A program made the translations under genes and the position numbers. This document shows positions 16,070 through 24,545 of a stretch of 64,000 nucleotides of DNA, piece after piece. The stretch is taken from NCBI RefSeq assembly GCF_014696105.1, contig NZ_JACJPO010000037.1:1-64000 (forward strand), given 5' to 3'. Under the pieces are notes generated by a model. The model had not been told where the DNA came from. It was given only the letters and a program-made list of their open reading frames with translations, and did no database searches. Within the stretch, counting starts at the first letter, position 1, and every line of letters starts with the position of its first letter. Origin of the DNA: Microcoleus sp. FACHB-1515 (GTDB lineage: Bacteria; Cyanobacteriota; Cyanobacteriia; Elainellales; Elainellaceae).

Positions 16070-18445
16070 CTTGAAACTTCTTCGGAAGTTGAACTAATGG
16101 AAACTCGGTAGTCCGAGGGGCAAACGTACTCGTCGCCGTCTTGAAACTTCTTCGGAAGTTGAACTAATGGAAACTTGCTGTGCTGCTACCAGCACATCCT
16201 GTGTAGAGAAGCTCTTGAAACTTCTTCGGAAGTTGAACTAATGGAAACTTGGATGTCTTCCACAACCTCAGGCTGTTGAGGGCTTGAAACTTCTTCGGAA
16301 GTTGAACTAATGGAAACGATGCATCGTGTTCATCGCAGACTCCAACGATTCTTGAAACTTCTTCGGAAGTTGAACTAATGGAAACCAGTTGATTGTCTGA
16401 GTCATCAACACGTGAAGGCATCTTGAAACTTCTTCGGAAGTTGAACTAATGGAAACCCAATCGAGTTCCTTTGAACTCGAATACGTCTCGCCCCTTGAAA
16501 CTTCTTCGGAAGTTGAACTAATGGAAACGAGGTCGAGAGCTGCTTGCACGAAGGCGTGCAAAAACTTGAAACTTCTTCGGAAGTTGAACTAATGGAAACC
16601 ACCAGTGGCAGGGCAAAATAGCTCCTGCTCAACCCTTGAAACTTCTTCGGAAGTTGAACTAATGGAAACATTACGACTTTAACTTCAGGCAACTTATACA
16701 CCTGCTTGAAACTTCTTCGGAAGTTGAACTAATGGAAACCGGGTGTCGGCAACCCAACCCCCAAACCCCCTACCTTGAAACTTCTTCGGAAGTTGAACTA
16801 ATGGAAACGCTTGGTTGCCAATTTCTTGGTCAACCACAGCCTCAAACTTGAAACTTCTTCGGAAGTTGAACTAATGGAAACATTCCCTCTAATTGAGCGA
16901 TGACAGAAATGTCACCACTTGAAACTTCTTCGGAAGTTGAACTAATGGAAACATTGCAGCGGCACTCGTCAAAACGCCATCAACGCTTGAAACTTCTTCG
17001 GAAGTTGAACTAATGGAAAGGCATTAAAGTACCTCCGAGCAATAATCCGTTCAAAGCTTGAAACTTCTTCGGAAGTTGAACTAATGGAAAGGAGAGGGTC
17101 TTCAGGCACTATCATTAGGACTTGGAGTTCTTGAAACTTCTTCGGAAGTTGAACTAATGGAAAGGTTCCATGCACAGTCGGCCTCGCATCTTCCGCGGTT
17201 CTTGAAACTTCTTCGGAAGTTGAACTAATGGAAAGTGGTAGATTTCGACCGCGGGGGCGGGAGAGTTTCTAAACTTGAAACTTCTTCGGAAGTTGAACTA
17301 ATGGAAAGACCAGCCAAGCGAGCAACTTTGGAATAAGACATGAAACTTGAAACTTCTTCGGAAGTTGAACTAATGGAAAGTCACAATCGCTTGTGTTGGA
17401 ACCGTGAACCCGAGGCATTGCTTGAAACTTCTTCGGAAGTTGAACTAATGGAAAGTTTCGTAATCTGGGACTTCGCTTTTTGTAGCGAGCTTGAAACTTC
17501 TTCGGAAGTTGAACTAATGGAAACCAGGATTGATGGCATTTGTGAAACCATCATTGCTCAGCTTGAAACTTCTTCGGAAGTTGAACTAATGGAAACCTGC
17601 TGCTTCAGCATTTCGAGTGCGGAAGCGGACTGCTTGAAACTTCTTCGGAAGTTGAACTAATGGAAACAATCTTCTCTAAGGAAGATTGAAAATACCTGCT
17701 TCTTGAAACTTCTTCGGAAGTTGAACTAATGGAAACCAGGAGGGTTGATTCCCAACAGTGCAGCACGAGAAGCTTGAAACTTCTTCGGAAGTTGAACTAA
17801 TGGAAACTAGGCTGCTGATTATTCGTCAAACAACAGGTGCATTTCTTGAAACTTCTTCGGAAGTTGAACTAATGGAAACGAGATTCAGTGGCTGCGGTGG
17901 CGATTTGGTAATCCTTGAAACTTCTTCGGAAGTTGAACTAATGGAAACCATTTGATAGAGTGCCGGCATCGTGGTCATAGTAAGTGCCCTTGAAACTTCT
18001 TCGGAAGTTGAACTAATGGAAACCTGTAATGTTGAAAAGCGACTAACCTTGGCTTTCGGCTTGAAACTTCTTCGGAAGTTGAACTAATGGAAACGCCCGC
18101 TCGTTCCTGGTGCCACTGATCCGGGGATCACTTGAAACTTCTTCGGAAGTTGAACTAATGGAAACTATTGCCTGTTTTGGGCAGGAATCAACCGTCCAAG
18201 GCTTGAAACTTCTTCGGAAGTTGAACTAATGGAAACACCGTAGGAGGTACCGACACGCAGCCTTCGGGGATACTTGAAACTTCTTCGGAAGTTGAACTAA
18301 TGGAAACGGTGTCGGGATCGGATGCGCCTTGCACGTTTCCGTCTTGAAACTTCTTCGGAAGTTGAACTAATGGAAACCAGGGGTGCCGTTGACAGTTCCC
18401 ACCAAGCAAGCTTGAAACTTCTTCGGAAGTTGAACTAATGGAGTT
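16070..18445 (+). CRISPR. CRISPR array 2: 34 repeats, 33 spacers
   Basis: I count 34 repeats of 35 nt from 16070 to a degenerate last copy at 18411 whose end reads GGAGTT instead of GGAAAC. The repeat begins CTTGAAAC, contains the same AACTTC-TTCG-GAAGTT hairpin as array 1 and ends AATGGAAAC. Seven consecutive repeats, ending at 17020, 17091, 17164, 17235, 17308, 17380 and 17455, end in GGAAAG rather than GGAAAC. Spacers are mostly 34-42 nt. Direction is rightward by leader and terminal degeneration. Two spacers contain perfect internal hairpins (about 16460-16480 and 16545-16562). Confidence 0.97.
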
Positions 18446-18550
18446 CCGTTTTGATTTCGATCGCCCCTAAGAATCGACTCTTATGAGATTCTTTGAAACT
18501 TGGGGTGATTGAAGCATTCCGTAGATCGGATAGCAGCAAATTGAAAAGTG

Positions 18551-18601
18551 AACCGCTGGAGTGGCAAGCGCTAGTTAATCACTCCAGCGGTTATTTTTTT
18601 T
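18551..18601 (+). terminator. Strong intrinsic terminator after array 2
   Basis: AACCGCTGGAGTG (18551-18563) pairs perfectly with CACTCCAGCGGTT (18580-18592); the 13-bp stem has a 16-nt loop and is followed by a run of T (18594-18601). It would end the long pre-crRNA transcript before the effector operon, so cmr2 needs its own promoter within 18602-18905, where I found no clear boxes. Confidence 0.9.
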
Positions 18602-18905
18602 CTGATGGCAAGTCTCCGTTGCTGGAAGGGCGATCGATAGGGCAGACGCGATTGTCCCAGTCAAATCGACAGACCCACATTTTGGTAGCAAAACTAACAG
18701 TAAACTGTCACGAATCGATCGAGCGGTGTCAGCGATCGCCCTCGTTATTTGCTTTGGCTGCTCACGGATCTAAAGAAAATCTGGTGTATTTCGTCACCTC
18801 GAATGATTCCTGATATGCTCGCCTTTAGTCATTCGCACGAGATTAAGGAATATTTCAACCCGCCTTTTCTAAACTGAATCCATCGATCGCCACCTCTGGT
18901 ACTTT

Positions 18906-21900
18906 ATGGACTACTACAGCCGCAAGCTCTATGCGCTCCTCCACGAAAGCCACGGTTCTCGCTTCTTCGATCGGCTCGACTGCTTTGAGGACTGCCTCGA
19001 AGCACTCCAGCAGTGGTGGGAGACGCAAGGAAAACTCGCCAGTGAATTAGCCAGCACCGCCGATCGAATTAATCTCGGTGCTGCGCCTCCTTCCAGCCAA
19101 GCTTTCGAGATTCATCACCCCATCAGCGGCCAAAAGCTTGAAAATGCCACAAACAAGCCACAGCCCAACCCCGATCAAGCTCAACTGATCGACACAATCA
19201 ACGCGGTTTGGCACTCGATCGCCGCCCTAGAACCAGAAGCCCGAATGCAGCAGCTATTCACCTGGTGTTGGCGATTTGTGCCCGAATCGTCGGGGCGATC
19301 GCTGCTGACGCCTGCCGATCGAGTCCTGCCCGACACTGCCCTACACAGCCACAACAGCGCCGTTTCTGCCCTAACTGGCGCACTGTTTCCACCCGACTGG
19401 CAAGGCGGCGAACCCGATCGCCCCTACCTCGTGCTGTTCACCTTCTCGCCCATTCAGGAATTCATCAAAGCCTCGCGCAAGTTTCTCGACTTCTGGGCAG
19501 GTTCCTATCTGCTGCACTACCTCAGCGCCATCCTTTGCTGGGAAGCCGCTCAACTCTACGGGGCAGATGCCATCATCACGCCCTCACTCTGGAGTCAAGA
19601 AATTATCGATGCCCTGATCGCCCAAACCTACCCAGACATCAGCGCAAACATTACCGTTGTCGATCGCTTCTACGACGATCGCACGGTTGCGCTTGATGGT
19701 GCTTCTGCCGATCGCCGCCTCAGCACGATTAACATTGCGGGGTTTCCCAACACAATCACCCTCCTCGCTCCCAATCGTGAAGCTGCCGATCGACTCGTTG
19801 CCACACTCAAAGCCACGCTTCAGGGGCACTGGCAAACGATCGCCACGATGGTCAAAGAAACCGTCAAATCAGAAGTGCGCGACTTTCTCGACAGCCAGTT
19901 CGATCGCACATGGGCTGACCTGAGCCGCGATCTCAACCCCGAAGCGGCTGAAGCATTAGCGATTGAACTGAAGCAGTATCAGCAGCCCGGATGCTGGGAA
20001 TGGAACGCACTCTGGGATGCCCAAATCGATCACACTTGGGAAACCTACGCCGTCGCGGTTCCCCTCGGCCATCCCCAACAAGCCCTGACGATCGGCAACC
20101 TGTCCCAGCCGGAATCTGAGCCGCTCACTTCCTGGATTGCTGCCCAAACCGCGATCGCCAATCCCCGCGATGCTCTGCCCACCGCTGCTGAATCTAGCCT
20201 CTATCACACCTTTAATGTCGGCAGTTGGTGGGGCAGCTATCAGGCGCGACTGGGACAACTGATTCAGGCCGTTAAAAATACGCGCAACTGGCAAATTCCA
20301 GCCGCTCCCGGTGAGCGATCGAGCATTTCAGGACTGTACAGCGCCCTGCATCCCCGCTTGCTCTACCGCGATCGCTTCCGCAACGGCTGCGGCGTGGCGA
20401 ACGATTCACTCAAGCTGTTTTGGCAACTGATGGCGCGGGTCTATCCCGGCTTATTCAACGGCTCAGAGCGGCTGAATGCGATCGAACTCACCAAGCGCAT
20501 GGCGTGGAAATACGGCGGCATCGCCGCAGCACTGGGCATCGCTGAAGTGGAAGTCCCCGATCTGCTCGAAGCCCCCGACATCGATCGCACCGTCTACACT
20601 GCCCCCGATGGCGGCCTTGACCTGCGCGACTTTGATAACCTGATTCGCTTTCCCAACCTGAGTTCGATCGCCGCTGCCCGCTTTGCCCACGACCACCCCG
20701 ATCGCGTCAAAGCGTTTTGGCACAGGCTCTCGCTTGCCTTTAAGCGGGGTGCTTTGAAATCTCAGTACCGCAAATTCTGTCAACTGACGCGCCGCCCCTT
20801 CCAGATCGATCAGGTCGATTGCGCCATTGCCCAAGGCGATCGAAACGTCCGCTACAACGGTGTCATGTTTTCTAGCAAATGGCTAGCCGACGATTTGCAG
20901 CTTGATGCTGACCAAACGATCGCCCTGCGCCAAGCCGTCACCAACGCGCATCAACAGCTTCACTTTGGCGATAGCAGCCCCTCCGACTGGTGGGTGCTGG
21001 TGCTCGGCGATGGCGACGGCATGGGAAGCTATGTCAACGGCAATCGGCTGAAGCCCTATGGCGATTATCTGGAAACTGATTGGGTCGATCGCACCATCTT
21101 AAATGACACGCACTGGACAGACCTGCTGCAAACCCAAAAGCGAATGGGTCCCGGTACGCACGTCGGTCTCAATCGCGCCCTGCTGGATTTTTCCAATCGG
21201 CTGGTGCCCTATCTAACCGAAGAGCGCTGCTGCGGGCGCGTCATCTACAGCGGCGGCGATGATGTAATGGTGGCCTTACCGCTGGCGGATTTACCCAATT
21301 TCCTGCTGTCGCTGCGAGCCGCCTGGTCGGGCAGTGCTGATCCGGCTGGAGAATTTGAAGCGGACGGCGGCTACTGGAAAGCCATTGATCCCAATGTGCA
21401 GGCGATCATGGGCGATCGATCGCTGTTCACAATGGGCAAAGACGCCACCATGAGCCTTGGCGTGGTGATTGCTCATAAAAGCGTTCCCCTGCCCACCGTT
21501 CTGGAACTGCTGTGGGAGGCAGAAAAAGAGCGGGCGAAAAAGCTGCTGGGCGGCTCGATCAGCAGAGCGCACGGCGAATCCAATGCACCCGAAGTCATCA
21601 TTCCGGCAAAAGACGGGCTGTGTTTCCGCGTCGTCTACGGATCGGGCAACGTCCTGGAATCGCACCTCAAAGGACATTTGCTCGAAGGCTTCACCCAGCT
21701 TCTGGACACCGCTGCCGACCCAATCGATTTAGCGCCCGTGCTGTATCGATTGGCGAGCGAACTGCCGCCGCGCTGCCAAATTACGCCCGATCTGCACCTG
21801 TTTCGGACAGCGGCAACCGTCATTCTCAACAGCCGCGATTTGGAACTGCCGGATCGGGTGCGCGATCGCCTGCTTGACTGGCTCGATCAGTGGGAAATTT

Positions 21901-22127
21901 GGGCTTGGACGGTTATCCATAGCCAGAAAGCTCTACTGAGCCAGCAGCCCCACCTGAGCGCGATCGCCGCCGAAGCCGAAGCCCGTCGATCGCTGGGCAC
22001 TCGCCCCGAAGATTTAGCCAGCCTGTTGCGATTTGCTGCCTTTTGGATCAGCCGACGACAGCAAGAACGAAGCTGGACGACTCCCGCTGCACCCACTTCG
22101 CCACTTGCGGGCGCAAAACATGGATAA
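18906..22127 (+). CDS. cmr2: Cas10 (Cmr2), type III-B large subunit, 1073 aa
   Basis: Signature subunit of the Cmr complex. The two palm domains are visible: VLVLGDGDGMGSYVNG (about 697-712) and the cyclase motif in VIYSGGDDVMVALP (GGDD at 783-786), so synthesis of cyclic oligoadenylates is expected on target RNA binding. The Cmr2 motif PADRVLPDTALHSHNSAVSA lies at about 137-156. The N-terminal HD nuclease seems degraded: where Cmr2 proteins carry LHDPP, this has LLHESH (H13-E14), so DNase activity is doubtful. First gene of a tight operon; cmr3 overlaps its stop by 8 nt. Confidence 0.95.
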   Translation: MDYYSRKLYALLHESHGSRFFDRLDCFEDCLEALQQWWETQGKLASELASTADRINLGAAPPSSQAFEIHHPISGQKLENATNKPQPNPDQAQLIDTINAVWHSIAALEPEARMQQLFTWCWRFVPESSGRSLLTPADRVLPDTALHSHNSAVSALTGALFPPDWQGGEPDRPYLVLFTFSPIQEFIKASRKFLDFWAGSYLLHYLSAILCWEAAQLYGADAIITPSLWSQEIIDALIAQTYPDISANITVVDRFYDDRTVALDGASADRRLSTINIAGFPNTITLLAPNREAADRLVATLKATLQGHWQTIATMVKETVKSEVRDFLDSQFDRTWADLSRDLNPEAAEALAIELKQYQQPGCWEWNALWDAQIDHTWETYAVAVPLGHPQQALTIGNLSQPESEPLTSWIAAQTAIANPRDALPTAAESSLYHTFNVGSWWGSYQARLGQLIQAVKNTRNWQIPAAPGERSSISGLYSALHPRLLYRDRFRNGCGVANDSLKLFWQLMARVYPGLFNGSERLNAIELTKRMAWKYGGIAAALGIAEVEVPDLLEAPDIDRTVYTAPDGGLDLRDFDNLIRFPNLSSIAAARFAHDHPDRVKAFWHRLSLAFKRGALKSQYRKFCQLTRRPFQIDQVDCAIAQGDRNVRYNGVMFSSKWLADDLQLDADQTIALRQAVTNAHQQLHFGDSSPSDWWVLVLGDGDGMGSYVNGNRLKPYGDYLETDWVDRTILNDTHWTDLLQTQKRMGPGTHVGLNRALLDFSNRLVPYLTEERCCGRVIYSGGDDVMVALPLADLPNFLLSLRAAWSGSADPAGEFEADGGYWKAIDPNVQAIMGDRSLFTMGKDATMSLGVVIAHKSVPLPTVLELLWEAEKERAKKLLGGSISRAHGESNAPEVIIPAKDGLCFRVVYGSGNVLESHLKGHLLEGFTQLLDTAADPIDLAPVLYRLASELPPRCQITPDLHLFRTAATVILNSRDLELPDRVRDRLLDWLDQWEIWAWTVIHSQKALLSQQPHLSAIAAEAEARRSLGTRPEDLASLLRFAAFWISRRQQERSWTTPAAPTSPLAGAKHG

Positions 22128-23271
22128 TTCACCGTCCGAACTGCACTGGTACGAAATTGAACTGCTCGATCTGGTTTTGATTCGCGAAGCCAAGCCTTTT
22201 AATCCCGGCGATGGCTCCTGGGCAAAAGGTCAATTTCCCCCTCCGCCCATCACCGTGTTTCAAGGGCTGCGATCGGCTTTGCCCCAGCGGATAGACCAGC
22301 GCACCGATCGCGACCTCAGTTTTCTAGGACCGTTCCTGCTACACGAAGCTTCAGACGGCACACAAACTCTGTGGCTGCCCACTCCCAAAGATTTGCTGTC
22401 CCAGTTCCCCCGTCTCCTAGATGATGAGCCTCAGACTGCGTCAACCGCTGTAGCGCGGCTCTGTCCGATCGATTTAGCGCAGGAGGAGATGCAGTTCGTC
22501 GGCTTTGACGCTGCTCATTTTGCTGCTAGTTTGACTCCAATGCTGCCGCCTGCTTCAGCAGAACATGGCTACGGTAGGCTACAACCCTGGATGAACGCCG
22601 ATCGCCTCGTAGACTATCTGCAAGGCAGCTTAAGCAGGTTGAGTCACACCGATCTCTGTGACAATCCCTGGACGGTGCAGGTGTTGCCCCACATCCAGAT
22701 GCAGGCTGGAACCCGTCAGGTGAAAGATCAAGACGGCTATTTCACCGAGGTCGCTGTGCGCCTCAAACCCGGCTGGAAGCTGATTGCAGGCTTTAGCGGC
22801 GCAATTCCCACTCCGGCGGCAGTACGGCTGGGCGGCGAAGGGCATCGGGCGATCGTCCAGTCCTGCCCTGTGCCGTCAGTCTGGACCGATCTTCAGAAGT
22901 TCAAACAGCCGCAGCAGGAGAGCGATACCGCATACCTGCTGACTCCAGGCTTAGCCGAAGTCACGACGGGTTCAGATCTCTATGCCCCCTATCCAGGACT
23001 GTGGGCAGAGCAGCTTCAGGGTTGCGCCACCGATCGCCCAATTCTCTGGGGCGGCATCTCGGTTTTGCAGCGACTCACAGATGTCACTGCCGCGATCGGG
23101 TTTACGCCGCAGCGGGCTTTTGTGCCGCCCGGCACGGTCTACCGCTTCAAACACCCCCCTGTTGAGGCGGGAAAGCTGCTGCCCTCGCTGATCGATCGTC
23201 CCTCTAGGTGGCTGGAAACGTTTGACACGCTCGGCTACGGCACTCTGCTCTGGAACTGCATTGGGAGTTAA
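22120..23271 (+). CDS. cmr3: Cmr3, 383 aa
   Basis: RAMP-family subunit that sits at the crRNA 5'-tag end of the Cmr complex beside Cas10. The motif LIREAKPFNPGDGSWAKGQF then PPPITVFQGLRSAL is the typical Cmr3 N-terminus. The C-terminal half shows a further RAMP-like Gly-rich turn FDTLGYGTLLW. The ATG at 22120 overlaps the cmr2 stop. Length fits the family (about 350-400 aa). Confidence 0.92.
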   Translation: MDNSPSELHWYEIELLDLVLIREAKPFNPGDGSWAKGQFPPPPITVFQGLRSALPQRIDQRTDRDLSFLGPFLLHEASDGTQTLWLPTPKDLLSQFPRLLDDEPQTASTAVARLCPIDLAQEEMQFVGFDAAHFAASLTPMLPPASAEHGYGRLQPWMNADRLVDYLQGSLSRLSHTDLCDNPWTVQVLPHIQMQAGTRQVKDQDGYFTEVAVRLKPGWKLIAGFSGAIPTPAAVRLGGEGHRAIVQSCPVPSVWTDLQKFKQPQQESDTAYLLTPGLAEVTTGSDLYAPYPGLWAEQLQGCATDRPILWGGISVLQRLTDVTAAIGFTPQRAFVPPGTVYRFKHPPVEAGKLLPSLIDRPSRWLETFDTLGYGTLLWNCIGS

Positions 23272-23277
23272 CTCACT

Positions 23278-24111
23278 ATGTTTAATTTGGTTTATCTTTA
23301 TTTACTTTCTCCGCTGCACACAGGCGGCACTTCACAGGAAGGCAATCTGCTGGGCATTGCCAGAGAATCGCATACCAACCTTCCCTACATTCCTTCCAGC
23401 ACAATTCGAGGCAAGCTGCGGGCTATCACCCCGGCAGAACAGTGTAAGCAACTGTGGGGAAACACGATCGAGGATGTCACGACTGGCGGAGATGCCAATC
23501 TCACTCAAGGCGCACTTTGGGTTGGAGATGGGTCAATTCTGTGGTTGCCGGTTCCTTCTCTCAGCCACGGAGTTGTCTGGATTACTGCGCCCATGCTGCT
23601 GCACCGATGGAGCCGCCTACAGGGTCGCAACCTACAGATTCCTGCTCCATACAGTACCAATCTCAAGAAGGCAGGTTCTACGGGAAAAGATTCTCCGGTC
23701 TACCTCAAAGATGCCATTTTGCCAGCCAGCAGCTTAAGTGCCTGGCAAGACTGGAAAAACTTTATTCCTTCAAACGACGCGACTCGATCGATCGAACGAG
23801 TGATGGTCTTACCCGATCAGCACTGTGCAACGCTGGTGCAGATGAGCCTATGGCGGCAAGTCAAAGTCAAGCTGGATGAACACAAGACGGTAGAGGGTGG
23901 TTTTCGCTACGAAGAGGCGATCCCGCCCGACACAGTAATGTACTTTCCGATCGGGGCGACCAGTCAATCTGGGGCGACTAGTCACCTGCCTGCCTTACGG
24001 TCGGTGCTGCAACACAACACTCTGTTGCAGGTTGGCGGTCAAGAAAGTTTGGGTCGAGGTTTTGTACAGCAGTGGATGACGGTAGCAAATCAGCAAGAGG
24101 TAGCAGTATGA
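23278..24111 (+). CDS. cmr4: Cmr4, backbone RAMP subunit, 277 aa
   Basis: Repeated backbone subunit of the Cmr complex; its catalytic Asp loop cleaves target RNA at 6-nt intervals. Here SPLHTGGTSQEGNLLGIARE and LPYIPSSTIRGKLRA match the N-terminal RAMP motifs, and LLQVGGQESLGRGFVQ near the end is the Gly-rich loop. It starts 6 nt after cmr3 and its stop overlaps the cmr5 start as ATGA. Confidence 0.93.
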   Translation: MFNLVYLYLLSPLHTGGTSQEGNLLGIARESHTNLPYIPSSTIRGKLRAITPAEQCKQLWGNTIEDVTTGGDANLTQGALWVGDGSILWLPVPSLSHGVVWITAPMLLHRWSRLQGRNLQIPAPYSTNLKKAGSTGKDSPVYLKDAILPASSLSAWQDWKNFIPSNDATRSIERVMVLPDQHCATLVQMSLWRQVKVKLDEHKTVEGGFRYEEAIPPDTVMYFPIGATSQSGATSHLPALRSVLQHNTLLQVGGQESLGRGFVQQWMTVANQQEVAV

Positions 24112-24545
24112 ACCCCAACAGACGATCAGAGCCTGCTCCCAACACAGAAAATCAGCCGATTCCCTTTGACCCAAGAACAATGGGAAAAAGTGTCTACGAG
24201 GCACTCCGGAGCTTAAGAGCGAGTGGAGGCGATCGAGAGCGACTCAAACAGCAGAAAAATCAGGCGGTTGAGCTATACACTTACCTGGCAACCTGGGGGC
24301 TGCTGCGGCTCAAAGCTGAGGAAACTGCTTTGAGTGAGCAGGAAGGCAAAAAACAGGTGGTAATCGCTTTTTTCCAATGCTTAGAAGAAATTTCGGGCAC
24401 TAGAAACCTCAACCAACCCACAGGACTGCAAACCTTGATAGATCTGGGAGCAGACGAATACCTGGGACTGACAGGATTAGGACTCGTGCTGTCTCAAGAA
24501 TTTAGCTTCTGGGCAACGGCTGTCTACCCTGACATTAAAGGATGA
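24108..24545 (+). CDS. cmr5: Cmr5, small subunit, 145 aa
   Basis: Helical small subunit lining the target strand. Weakly conserved, but identified by position, size and the pattern KSVYEALRSLRASGGDRERL ... YLATWGLLRLKAEETALS ... FFQCLEEISGTRNL, close to other cyanobacterial Cmr5 proteins. The start at 24108 (ATGA overlap with cmr4) is preferred to upstream in-frame codons. The stop overlaps the next start in the same way. Confidence 0.85.
   Translation: MNPNRRSEPAPNTENQPIPFDPRTMGKSVYEALRSLRASGGDRERLKQQKNQAVELYTYLATWGLLRLKAEETALSEQEGKKQVVIAFFQCLEEISGTRNLNQPTGLQTLIDLGADEYLGLTGLGLVLSQEFSFWATAVYPDIKG

Noticed and set aside
18493-18813. ORF between array 2 and cmr2
   Set aside because: It contains the intrinsic terminator and shows no protein family features.
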